The translations under genes and the position numbers were made by a program. Positions 1 through 5,726 of a stretch of DNA of 5,726 nt are shown piece by piece. The notes beneath the pieces were generated by a model. That model ran no database searches, was not told where the DNA came from, and saw only the letters and a program-made list of their open reading frames with translations. Source of the stretch: Brevundimonas vancanneytii (GTDB taxonomy: Bacteria; Pseudomonadota; Alphaproteobacteria; Caulobacterales; Caulobacteraceae); NCBI GenBank assembly GCA_945874855.1, contig CAMCIP010000150.1:1-5726 (forward strand), read 5' to 3'. Within the stretch, counting starts at the first letter, position 1, and each line of letters opens with the position of its first letter.

Positions 1-1
1 C

Positions 2-304
2 TATCGCTGGGTCTATCGCGACAACGTCAAGCCGTGGCTGGTGGCCGACCTGCTGGTGCTTAACCGGCAGATGCCGCGGTCTCTGGCCAGCTGCCAGTCG
101 TCCATCGTGCGCTATCTGGACCGGCTGGCCGAGGAGTACGGCCGGCGCGGGGCGGCGCAGCGGATCGCGGCAGACCGGATGCGCGCGTTCGAGGGCGCCG
201 GCATCGACGACATCTTCCAGTCGGGCCTGCACGAGTACATCCAGGAGTTTCTGGCCGAGAACCACCGCCTGGGCCGGGCGATCACCGACCAGTACCTGAG
301 TTGA
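2..304 (+). CDS. Alpha-E domain (DUF403) protein, C-terminal part, cut by the left window edge
   Basis: The reading frame is open from base 2 to a TGA at 302-304 and gives the last 100 residues of a protein whose family is usually about 300 residues long, so roughly two thirds is missing to the left. The visible part is helical and rich in Arg and Glu. The stretch DLLVLNRQMPRSLASC near residues 16-31 is the recognisable alpha-E signature (family form: DLLLL...NPRSL). An internal GTG at 41 is not the start, because family-like sequence (YRWVYRDNVKPW) lies before it in the same frame. Alpha-E proteins have no proven biochemistry. They are known to be encoded beside, or fused to, circularly permuted ATP-grasp enzymes and beside transglutaminase-like proteins and Anbu, as here. 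The next gene starts 6 nt after this stop, which indicates one transcript. A role as partner of an ATP-grasp amide ligase is inference. Confidence 0.88.
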   Translation, partial: YRWVYRDNVKPWLVADLLVLNRQMPRSLASCQSSIVRYLDRLAEEYGRRGAAQRIAADRMRAFEGAGIDDIFQSGLHEYIQEFLAENHRLGRAITDQYLS

Positions 305-310
305 GCCGCC

Positions 311-1138
311 ATGCGCCTGCGCATCGAGCACGCCACCACCTATACCTATGACCTGGCCGCGCGGTCGATCATGCAGACCCTGCGTCTGACGCCGCGCTCG
401 TCCGAGGCCCAGCAGGTGCGCGACTGGCGGGTGGAGACGGACGTCGATGCGCGCCTGCACCGGTCCGAGGACGCCTTCGGCAATGTGGTGCACACGCTCT
501 ACACCGAGCAGCCCACGCAGACGCTGACGGTGAAGGTGTTCGGCGAGGTGGAGACGACGGACACGGCGGGCGTCCTGCCGCCCGGTCAGGAGACGCTGTC
601 GCCGCTGGTCTTTCTGCGCGACACGGCGCTGACGCGGGCTGATCGGCGCATCGCCGACTTCGTCGGGGGGCTGGAGGCGGCGGTCCCGCTGGACCGGGCA
701 CACAGGCTGATGGCGCGGGTTCATGCGGCGGTGGCGTTCGAGGTCGGGGTGACCAGTCCGACCCATACCGCCGCCGAGGTGCTGGAGCTGGGGCGGGGGG
801 TCTGTCAGGACCATGCCCATGTCTTCATCGCCGGGGCGCGGCGGCTGGGCCTGCCGGCGCGCTATGTCTCGGGGCACCTGATGCGGGGCGACGGCCAGGA
901 CGATCAGGAGGCGGCGCATGCCTGGGCCGAGGCATGGATCGAGGATCTCGGCTGGATCGGCTTCGACCCCGCCAACGGCATCTGCGTGACCGACCACTAT
1001 GTCCGCGTGGCGACGGGACTGGACTATCTGGGCGCCGCCCCGGTGCGGGGCGCCAGCTATGGCGGCGGCGGCGAGCGGATGTCGGTGCGGCTGAGCGTGC
1101 GCGACGCCGACGCCCAGCAAAGCCAGCAGCAGGCGTGA
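311..1138 (+). CDS. Transglutaminase-like cysteine protease/amidase
   Basis: This is a complete 275-residue protein with the two-part layout of bacterial transglutaminase-family proteins. Residues 1 to about 80 match the N-terminal beta domain (MRLRIEHATTYTYD, then LRLTPR). The papain-like transglutaminase core spans about 130-225. The catalytic triad is visible: Cys165 in GRGVCQDHAH, His203 in AAHAWAEAW and Asp219 in GFDPAN. The length is normal for the family, and the Gln-rich tail (QQSQQQA) looks disordered. There is no signal peptide, so it probably acts in the cytoplasm. ATG 311 is chosen because the family N-terminus begins exactly there. Its Shine-Dalgarno is weak, and the upstream stop is only 6 nt away, suggesting translational coupling to the alpha-E gene. 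Members are known to cleave or transfer amide bonds. With alpha-E and Anbu as neighbours it is likely the amide-hydrolysing arm of that cluster, but its substrate is unknown and real transglutamination is unproven. Confidence 0.93.
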   Translation: MRLRIEHATTYTYDLAARSIMQTLRLTPRSSEAQQVRDWRVETDVDARLHRSEDAFGNVVHTLYTEQPTQTLTVKVFGEVETTDTAGVLPPGQETLSPLVFLRDTALTRADRRIADFVGGLEAAVPLDRAHRLMARVHAAVAFEVGVTSPTHTAAEVLELGRGVCQDHAHVFIAGARRLGLPARYVSGHLMRGDGQDDQEAAHAWAEAWIEDLGWIGFDPANGICVTDHYVRVATGLDYLGAAPVRGASYGGGGERMSVRLSVRDADAQQSQQQA

Positions 1139-1207
1139 GTCCGGGATGGATCGGCGGCGGAATCTGCTAGATCTGGTCGCGACCGCCCGCGGCAGGAGGG
1201 GGCGCCC
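1139..1207 (+). promoter_or_regulatory. Gap before Anbu with a strong ribosome binding site and a short palindrome
   Basis: This 69-nt spacer separates the transglutaminase stop from the Anbu ATG. AGGAGG at 1194-1199, followed by more G, sits 8 nt before the ATG at 1208 and is the best Shine-Dalgarno in the window. It fixes the Anbu start. GGTCGCGACC at 1175-1184 is a perfect 10-bp palindrome that could be a small hairpin or a protein site, though chance is plausible at this GC content. CTGCTAGAT near 1165 resembles a -10 box only loosely and has no convincing -35 partner, so no internal promoter is claimed. Confidence 0.6.
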
Positions 1208-1975
1208 ATGACGTACTGCGTCGGCATGCTGGTGGACGAGGGTCTGGCGATGATCGCCGACACGCGCACCAATGCGGGCCTCGACAGCATTTCCGCCTAT
1301 CGCAAGCTGCATGTGGCCGAACGCCCGGGCGAGCGGGTGGTGGCGGTGGCCACGGCGGGCAATCTGTCGGTGACGCAGACGGCGCTGGCCCTGGTGCGCG
1401 AGGGGTTGCGGCTGACGCCCGACGACGCGCCGCAGACGCTGGAGACCGCGCCCAGTCTGTTCCGCTGCGCCCAGCTGGTGGGCCAGGCCCTGCGCCAGAC
1501 CCGCACCGCGATCACGGCGGGTCTGGAGGCCGACGCCCTCGACGTCTCGGCGACCGTGCTGCTGGGCGGCCAGATCGCGGGCGGCGTGCCGGAGCTGTAT
1601 CTGATCTATGGCGAGGGCAATTTCATCGCCTGCGGGCCCGACACGCCCTTCCTGCAGGTCGGTGAGCTGAAATACGGCAAACCGGTGCTGGCGGGCGGCC
1701 TGACCCATGCCACGCCCCTGTCCGAGGCGGTCAAGCTGGGTCTGATCTCCTTCTCGACGGCCATGCGCTGCAACGTCGGCGTGGGCGCCCCGTTCGACCT
1801 GTTGACGCTGAAGCGCGACGCCCTGGTCGCGGACCAGCGCCGCATCGAGGCCGACGACCCCTATTTCACCGATCTGCACCGCCGCTGGACCGAGGCCCAG
1901 GTGCAGGTCCGCCACGCCATGCCGGCGCCGCCCTGGATGACCGGGGGGCCGCGCCTGGCCAGCAGCCGGAACTGA
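1208..1975 (+). CDS. Anbu-type proteasome-like protease (ancestral beta subunit, COG3484 type)
   Basis: This is a complete 255-residue Ntn-hydrolase of the proteasome beta fold. The start MTYCVG places Thr2 as the first residue once Met is removed, so no propeptide needs cutting. Counting that Thr as 1, Asp17 (in IADTRTNAG) and Lys32 (in SAYRKLHV) fall where the proteasomal Thr/Asp/Lys catalytic set is expected. Further Anbu-like stretches are VATAGNLSVTQTAL, the segment TPLSEAVKLGLISFSTAMRC near residues 164-183, and VGVGAPFDLL after it. The end (DPYFTDLHRRWTEA) also fits Anbu rather than HslV, which is shorter (about 175 residues), and no HslU ATPase is in view. Anbu proteins are known to form open ring or helical assemblies, but their physiological substrate is not established. 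Position at the end of an alpha-E/transglutaminase run supports the assignment. A strong AGGAGG 8 nt upstream supports the start. It probably acts in the cytoplasm. Confidence 0.93.
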   Translation: MTYCVGMLVDEGLAMIADTRTNAGLDSISAYRKLHVAERPGERVVAVATAGNLSVTQTALALVREGLRLTPDDAPQTLETAPSLFRCAQLVGQALRQTRTAITAGLEADALDVSATVLLGGQIAGGVPELYLIYGEGNFIACGPDTPFLQVGELKYGKPVLAGGLTHATPLSEAVKLGLISFSTAMRCNVGVGAPFDLLTLKRDALVADQRRIEADDPYFTDLHRRWTEAQVQVRHAMPAPPWMTGGPRLASSRN

Positions 1976-1976
1976 C

Positions 1977-2008
1977 GGTCGGCCTGATCCCGCGGGATCC
2001 GGCCGACC
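1977..2008. terminator. GC-rich hairpin between convergent genes, candidate two-way terminator
   Basis: GGTCGGCC (1977-1984) pairs fully with GGCCGACC (2001-2008). After one T/C mismatch, GATCC (1986-1990) pairs with GGATC (1995-1999) around a CGCG loop. The result is a 13-bp stem with one mismatch. It begins 2 nt after the Anbu stop and ends 15 nt before the stop of the opposing gene, the right place to end transcription from both sides. No T-run follows on either strand, so it is not a textbook intrinsic terminator. It may act as an mRNA 3' end stabiliser or a polymerase pause site. Confidence 0.55.
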
Positions 2009-2023
2009 GGTTCGCCCGGCCCG

Positions 2024-5000
2024 TCAGTGGCCGTGATCGCCGTCGGCCTCCGACTCCGTCGCCGTGTCCGCCGGCAGGGCCTCGCCGTCTGCCCCGGCGA
2101 ACCAGAAGGACGCGCGGGGGCGCCGGCGCGGCGCGATCTCGTTCATGCCGGCGTCGTACACCCGGCCATTGAGGATGGTGAAGGCGACCGAGCTGGTGTC
2201 GCGGATGTTCTCCAGCGGATTGCGGTCCAGCACCACCATGTCGGCCAGCTTGCCGACCTCCAGCGAGCCGAGGTCGCGGTCCATCCCCAGAGCCTTGGCG
2301 CCGTTCAGCGTGCCGGCGCGGAGGGCGTCGAGCGGGGCCATGCCGCCCTGGGACAGCATCCACATCTCCCAGTGCGCAGCCAGGCCTTCGCGCTGGCCAT
2401 GGGCCCCGATGGCGACGACGACGCCCTGGTCTGACAGTCGCCGGGCCTCGCGGGCGACCGCGATGTGGTTCCACTCATTGTCCGGAAGCGTCACCGGCCG
2501 GCGGGCGCGGGCGTCAAGCAGGCGGCGCGGCACATACTGGGTCAGGATCGGATGGTTCCAGACCTCGCTTTCCTGGTACCAGTAGTTCTCGCCATAGCTG
2601 CCGCCATAGGCCACCGACAGGGTCGGATTGTAGGCCGTGCCGGTCTGGCGCCAGAGCTGGTGGACGTCGTCATAGAGCCGGGCCAGCGGGATCGCATGTT
2701 CGATCGTGGTGTGGCCGTCGATGACCATGGTCATGTTGTGCTGGAACAGGGAGCCGCCCTCGGGGACGACCATCATGCCCAGCTGGCGCGCCGCCTCGAT
2801 GATCTGCTGGCGCTGGTTGCGGCGCGGCTGGTTGTAGCTCTTCACCGTGGTGATGCCGGCCGCCTGCATCCGCCGGAGCGTCGACAGGGCGTCGTCGAGG
2901 TCGTCGACCTGGGCGGTGAAGGCGGTGGCCGCCCCGTACAGGATGGTGCCGGTCGAGAAGATGCGAGGGGCCACGACCCGGCCGGCGCGGGCCAGTTCGC
3001 TGTGGGCGACGATCTCGCTGGTGCCGGCCGAGGGGTTGAAGAGGGTGGTCACGCCGAAGGCGAGCGAGGCGTAGTTGATCCAGCTCTGCTCGGGGATGAT
3101 CTGGTTGGCGCCCATGGCGCCGTGCCAGTGGGCGTCGACGATCCCGGGCATGATGGTCTTGCCGGTCATGTCGAGGACCGGAACCCCCGCCGGGATCGGG
3201 ACGGACGCCGCGGGGCCTATGGCCTCGATCCGGTTGCCGTCGATGAGGATGACGCCGTTCTCTATGACCTCGGCGCCGTTCATGGTGATCAGCCGCGCGC
3301 CGGTCAGGGCCATGCGGCCGTCCGGCGCATCGGTGGGCACCGGGAAGCCCAGGTTGATCCCGGACTCGGCCGGCTTGGGCAGGTCTTCCGGTGCGCCCTC
3401 GACGAAGGCGAAGGCCTCGTTGAGGTCGCGGGTGAACAGCTCGGGGCCCAGCGACCACTGCAGCCGCCGGGAATCGCCCGACCAGCTGAGCCAGTCGCCG
3501 GCGTCGCGGGTGACCCGGGCCTGGGGCAGGGACTTGCCGTCGGCGCTGATCGTCACCGGGCGTCCGGCCGCCACGAAGGGGGCGACATAGGCGTTGAACC
3601 GCTCGGTCCAGCCGATCCAGTTGCCGTCCGGGGAGACGGCGAACTCGGCAGCCCACTCCGAGGTCAGGTGGGTGCGTGCGTCGCTGCCGTCCAGATCGAC
3701 CGAGAACAGGGTGCGCTTGTCGCCGTCACGACCCGACAGGAAGAGGCGGTCGGCGTCGGCGCCGAACTGGGGGTTGGAGCCCTCGTCCGTGATCAGGACC
3801 GGCTCGCCGCCGGCGGTCGGGATGCGATAGACGCCCGGATCGCGGGTCCAGAGGGCCGGCATCAGGGAGCCGCCGCCCGTCGCGCGATAGACCACGGTGC
3901 GGCCGTCGGGCGAGAACACCGGCTCGACATAGTGGCCGGGCCGCGAGGTGATCACCCGGCCGACACCGCCCGAGGCCGGAACCACCCGGACGGCGCCCAG
4001 GGCCTGGTCGTCCCAGGTCACATAGACGATCGAGCGGCCGTCGCGCGACCAGTTGGGGTAGAGTTCGAAATGGTCGCTCTGGCGCGTCAGGCGTCGCGCC
4101 GTGCCGGTCGGCAGGTCGCGGATCCAGAGATTACCGAGGGCCTCGAACACCACCCTGGTGCCGTCCGGCGAGGGGCGGGCCCAGCGGATCATCTTCACAT
4201 CGAAGGTGTCGGGCGCGACCTCAACCGGGACGCGGACCGTGTCCTGGACCCGGCGCGTGTCGGCGACGCGGAAGGGGATGTCGGTGACGGCCTGGGAGGC
4301 CACGTCGACGCGCTGGATGCGGCCGTCGGCCCAGAAGACGATCGTGCGGCTGTCGGGCGTCCAGCTGATCGCCGGATAGACGCCATGGACGGCCCAGGTC
4401 TCCTGCAGGTCGCGGTCGAGCCCGGAGAAGACCGGCGTCTCGCGTCCGGACTCGATGTCCATGACATAGAGGGTCGACTGGTAGCGGACGCGGCGGATGA
4501 AGGCGATCGACCGGCCGTCGGGCGACGGGGTCGGCCGGATCGAGCCGCCGGGGCCGGTGATGTAGGGCTCGATCTCGCCCGTCTCGCGGTCGAGGCGGCG
4601 GATGATGTAGATCTGCTCGTTGACGTCCTTGGAGTATTCGAACGTCGCGCCCGGCGTGGCGTCGTCGCTGAAATACAGATAGCGGCCGTCGGGGGAGAAG
4701 GCCGGCTCGCCGGTGTCCTTCTGCTGGGTCCGGCGCTCGGTCATCTGCACGCCATTGCCGCCCGAGCGGTGGTACAGCCACATCTCGCCCGCCCCCAGGG
4801 ACCGGGCCGAGGTGAAGTGTTTGCGGGCGACGATGAACTGGCCGTCGGGCGTCCATTCCGGCTGGTTGAGCAGGCGGAAGCTTTCCTTCGACACCTGGGT
4901 CGGGTTGGCGCCGTCGGCGTCCATGATCCAGATGTTGTCGCCGCCCGCCCGGTCCGAGGTGAAGGCGATGTGGCGGCCGTCGGGGGACCATTTCGGCTGC

Positions 5001-5314
5001 ATGTCCCAGGCCACGCCCGAGGCGATGGCGCGCGCCTCGCCCCCGCTGACCGGCATGACATAGATGTCGCCGAGCAGGTCGAAGACGATCGTCCGGCCGT
5101 CGGGGCTGACGTCCAGCGACATCCAGGTGCCGCGGGTCACGTCGATGGAGACGTCGCGCGACGGTCCGGGCGGGGCCTGCACGTCCCATTTGGGCGCTTC
5201 GGGGGGAGTGGCGGCGGCCGCGTCGGCGGCCGGCGGGACCGGCTCGGGCGTCTGGGCGGCGGCGGCGCCGGCAAAGGCCAGCAGGGCGACGGAAGTCAGG
5301 AACGCGCGCTTCAT
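2024..5314 (-). CDS. Exported PD40 beta-propeller / amidohydrolase fusion protein
   Basis: From the chosen ATG (5312-5314) the protein has 1096 residues. Residues 1-20 (MKRAFLTSVALLAFAGAAAA) are a Sec signal peptide with likely cleavage before Gln21, so it acts in the periplasm or outside. A Pro/Ala-rich linker follows. Residues about 60-620 carry about a dozen TolB/PD40 propeller repeats (SPDGR at 70, 110, 207, 264 and 468, plus variants). Residues about 663-1055 are a metal-dependent amidohydrolase of the imidazolonepropionase-like type: opening strand GARLITMNG, then IMPGIVDAHWH with metal ligands His729 and His731, Lys825 in TTVKSYN, His873 in TTIEHAIP, and the closing GSLEVGKLADMVVLD and ILNGRVY. 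The usual strand-8 Asp is replaced by His972 (GAHGQ), and the usual strand-5 His is not obvious (VVPEGGS). Longer starts at 5338, 5326 or 5512 were rejected because they precede the signal peptide. GGGGGA at 5326-5331 lies 11 nt upstream. Substrate unknown; cyclic amide or dipeptide hydrolysis is only a family-level guess. Confidence 0.93.
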   Translation of the reverse strand: MKRAFLTSVALLAFAGAAAAQTPEPVPPAADAAAATPPEAPKWDVQAPPGPSRDVSIDVTRGTWMSLDVSPDGRTIVFDLLGDIYVMPVSGGEARAIASGVAWDMQPKWSPDGRHIAFTSDRAGGDNIWIMDADGANPTQVSKESFRLLNQPEWTPDGQFIVARKHFTSARSLGAGEMWLYHRSGGNGVQMTERRTQQKDTGEPAFSPDGRYLYFSDDATPGATFEYSKDVNEQIYIIRRLDRETGEIEPYITGPGGSIRPTPSPDGRSIAFIRRVRYQSTLYVMDIESGRETPVFSGLDRDLQETWAVHGVYPAISWTPDSRTIVFWADGRIQRVDVASQAVTDIPFRVADTRRVQDTVRVPVEVAPDTFDVKMIRWARPSPDGTRVVFEALGNLWIRDLPTGTARRLTRQSDHFELYPNWSRDGRSIVYVTWDDQALGAVRVVPASGGVGRVITSRPGHYVEPVFSPDGRTVVYRATGGGSLMPALWTRDPGVYRIPTAGGEPVLITDEGSNPQFGADADRLFLSGRDGDKRTLFSVDLDGSDARTHLTSEWAAEFAVSPDGNWIGWTERFNAYVAPFVAAGRPVTISADGKSLPQARVTRDAGDWLSWSGDSRRLQWSLGPELFTRDLNEAFAFVEGAPEDLPKPAESGINLGFPVPTDAPDGRMALTGARLITMNGAEVIENGVILIDGNRIEAIGPAASVPIPAGVPVLDMTGKTIMPGIVDAHWHGAMGANQIIPEQSWINYASLAFGVTTLFNPSAGTSEIVAHSELARAGRVVAPRIFSTGTILYGAATAFTAQVDDLDDALSTLRRMQAAGITTVKSYNQPRRNQRQQIIEAARQLGMMVVPEGGSLFQHNMTMVIDGHTTIEHAIPLARLYDDVHQLWRQTGTAYNPTLSVAYGGSYGENYWYQESEVWNHPILTQYVPRRLLDARARRPVTLPDNEWNHIAVAREARRLSDQGVVVAIGAHGQREGLAAHWEMWMLSQGGMAPLDALRAGTLNGAKALGMDRDLGSLEVGKLADMVVLDRNPLENIRDTSSVAFTILNGRVYDAGMNEIAPRRRPRASFWFAGADGEALPADTATESEADGDHGH
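3455..5137 (-). repeat. Coding repeats: about twelve PD40 propeller motifs
   Basis: Within the large gene the motif S/T-P-D-G-R recurs at residues 70, 110, 155, 207, 264, 319, 382, 423, 468, 561 and 612, with a degenerate copy near 518. Spacing is mostly about 40-60 residues. On the + strand it appears as recurring copies of a core like cggccgtcgggcga (for example near 3900, 4513, 4686, 4976 and 5095). Each motif is the turn between beta strands of a TolB-like propeller blade and is followed by a hydrophobic strand such as IAFTS or IVFWA. The repeats are protein-level blades, not a tandem DNA array. Between blades the sequence has diverged fully. The number suggests one large or two smaller propellers. 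Confidence 0.8.
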
Positions 5315-5490
5315 GGTGTGTGTCATCCCCCGGGACATGGACGGACGTCGCTCGCCGTCCCCCCGACGGCCGCGTCCTTGCCGGGACTGAACCGCGTCCG
5401 GCGCCGGAAGTCCACCCGGCCGCACCCCCGACGCCTCGTCAGCCCGCGGAGGATCGGCTACCCTGTCGGCATGGCATCGGAGACGGACGC
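5315..5490. promoter_or_regulatory. Divergent intergenic region with a 12-bp palindrome and a short hairpin
   Basis: These 176 nt separate two genes transcribed away from each other, so both promoters should lie here. TCCGGCGCCGGA at 5397-5408 is a perfect 12-bp palindrome near the middle, a possible operator for either gene. GCCGTC (5354-5359) and GACGGC (5365-5370) form a 6-bp stem with a CCCCC loop, probably in the leader of the minus-strand gene. That gene's GGGGGA ribosome binding site is at 5326-5331 on the minus strand. No -35/-10 pair is clear on either strand. GGCTACCCT near 5457 is the only weak -10 candidate for the rightward gene. Confidence 0.45.
5479..5482 (+). promoter_or_regulatory. 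Ribosome binding site of the SOUL lipoprotein gene
   Basis: GGAG lies 8 nt before the ATG at 5491 and decides this start over the out-of-frame ATG at 5471. The ATG at 5471 has no suitably spaced site, because the GGAGG near 5448 is about 18 nt away from it. Confidence 0.6.
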
Positions 5491-5726
5491 ATGCGCAAGG
5501 CCCTGGCGGCAATCGGGGCGGCCCTGCTGGCGGCGGCCTGCTCCACCGTGGGCGTGAGGTCCGGGACGGAGGAGCCGAGGTTCGAGGAGATCGCCCGGGT
5601 CGGCGAGATCGAGGTCCGTCGCTATGACGACCGGATCGCGGCCGAGACGGTGGTCGAGGGAAACAGCGACCGCGCCCGCAATGAGGGCTTCCAGCGTCTG
5701 GCCGGCTATATCTTCGGCGGCAATTC
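5491..5726 (+). CDS. SOUL heme-binding family lipoprotein, N-terminal part, cut by the right window edge
   Basis: The first 78 residues are present and the frame runs off the window. The start MRKALAAIGAALLAAAC is a lipoprotein signal peptide: a short basic head, a hydrophobic core and a lipobox ending LAAAC, with Cys17 as the lipidated residue. No Asp follows the Cys (the next residues are Ser-Thr), so outer-membrane anchoring is likely by the usual sorting rule. After a short linker, EEIARVGEIEVRRYDDRIAA and the following strand and helix (GFQRLAGYIFGGN) match the opening of SOUL/HBP proteins (typical form: Y.v.....yEvR.Y). Animal members bind heme. For bacterial lipoprotein members heme binding is rarely tested, so the function here is a family inference. 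The gene is divergent from the propeller-amidohydrolase, with no visible functional link beyond a shared control region. Confidence 0.88.
   Translation, partial: MRKALAAIGAALLAAACSTVGVRSGTEEPRFEEIARVGEIEVRRYDDRIAAETVVEGNSDRARNEGFQRLAGYIFGGN

Noticed and set aside
369..701. Minus-strand frame of 110 codons opposite the transglutaminase gene
   Set aside because: Its translation is Pro/Ser/Arg-rich low complexity, it has no ribosome binding site, and it is fully covered by a gene with intact catalytic motifs.
1866..2474. Minus-strand frame of 202 codons spanning the convergent gap
   Set aside because: It is a shifted frame of the amidohydrolase gene, full of Arg, Gly and Pro, and it runs through the stop and hairpin region into the antisense of Anbu.
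3900..5110. Recurring cggccgtcggg cores that look like an interspersed DNA repeat
   Set aside because: Every copy is in the same codon phase and encodes the S-P-D-G-R turn of propeller blades. Spacing is irregular and the sequence between is unrelated, so it is neither a CRISPR array nor a mobile repeat.
2670..5189. Long minus-strand frames (2670-3656 and 4221-5189) inside the large gene
   Set aside because: They are frame-shifted readings of the same gene, with Arg/His/Pro-rich translations and no domains. The real frame is uninterrupted, so they are not evidence of a frameshift.
5315..5512. Upstream extension of the minus-strand gene to a start at 5512
   Set aside because: The extra 66 residues are Pro/Arg-rich, would precede a good signal peptide and would overlap the start of the divergent lipoprotein gene. 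The ATG at 5314, with GGGGGA upstream, is preferred. The ATGs at 5326 and 5338 were rejected for the same signal-peptide reason.
2465..5557. Plus-strand open frame of 1030 codons lying opposite the propeller-amidohydrolase gene
   Set aside because: It shares codon boundaries with the minus-strand gene, so a stop would need the sense codons TTA, CTA or TCA, which are rare in GC-rich genes. Its translation is low in complexity and shows no domain, whereas the minus frame has clear domains and a signal peptide.
5471..5557. Possible 28-codon upstream ORF overlapping the SOUL lipoprotein start
   Set aside because: It is out of frame with the lipoprotein gene, has no well-spaced ribosome binding site and shows no recognisable sequence. 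It is most likely chance.

Overview
The window is GC-rich (about two thirds by eye). Its codon use is strongly GC-biased, stop codons are scarce in every frame, and Shine-Dalgarno sites are clear. Gene content and protein style suggest an alphaproteobacterium, plausibly Caulobacteraceae such as Brevundimonas. That placement is inference and was not tested by any search. No RNA gene, insertion sequence, CRISPR array or phage gene was seen.

Left part (1-1975, + strand): three co-directional genes. They are the C-terminal end of an alpha-E (DUF403) protein, a transglutaminase-like cysteine protease/amidase with an intact Cys-His-Asp triad, and an Anbu-type proteasome-like protease with an N-terminal catalytic Thr. 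This is the right-hand portion of a known conserved bacterial cluster, alpha-E / circularly permuted ATP-grasp / transglutaminase / Anbu. Comparative genomics has proposed that the cluster makes and breaks amide or peptide linkages. The ATP-grasp partner is not in view and would be expected just left of the window. The first two genes are 6 nt apart and probably translationally coupled. Anbu follows after 69 nt with its own strong ribosome binding site.

Middle and right (2024-5314, - strand): one large gene converges on Anbu, with a GC-rich hairpin in the 48-nt gap. It encodes an exported protein of 1096 residues, made of a TolB-like PD40 beta-propeller followed by an imidazolonepropionase-like amidohydrolase domain. 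The amidohydrolase keeps the HxH motif, but two usual metal-ligand positions look substituted.

Right end (5491-5726, + strand): a divergent gene begins, encoding a predicted lipoprotein of the SOUL heme-binding family. It is cut by the window edge. The 176-nt divergent intergenic region holds a 12-bp perfect palindrome and a short hairpin, but no promoter that can be called with confidence.

No clearly new system is visible. The most interesting items are the Anbu cluster, whose substrate is still not established, and the altered metal site of the propeller-amidohydrolase.
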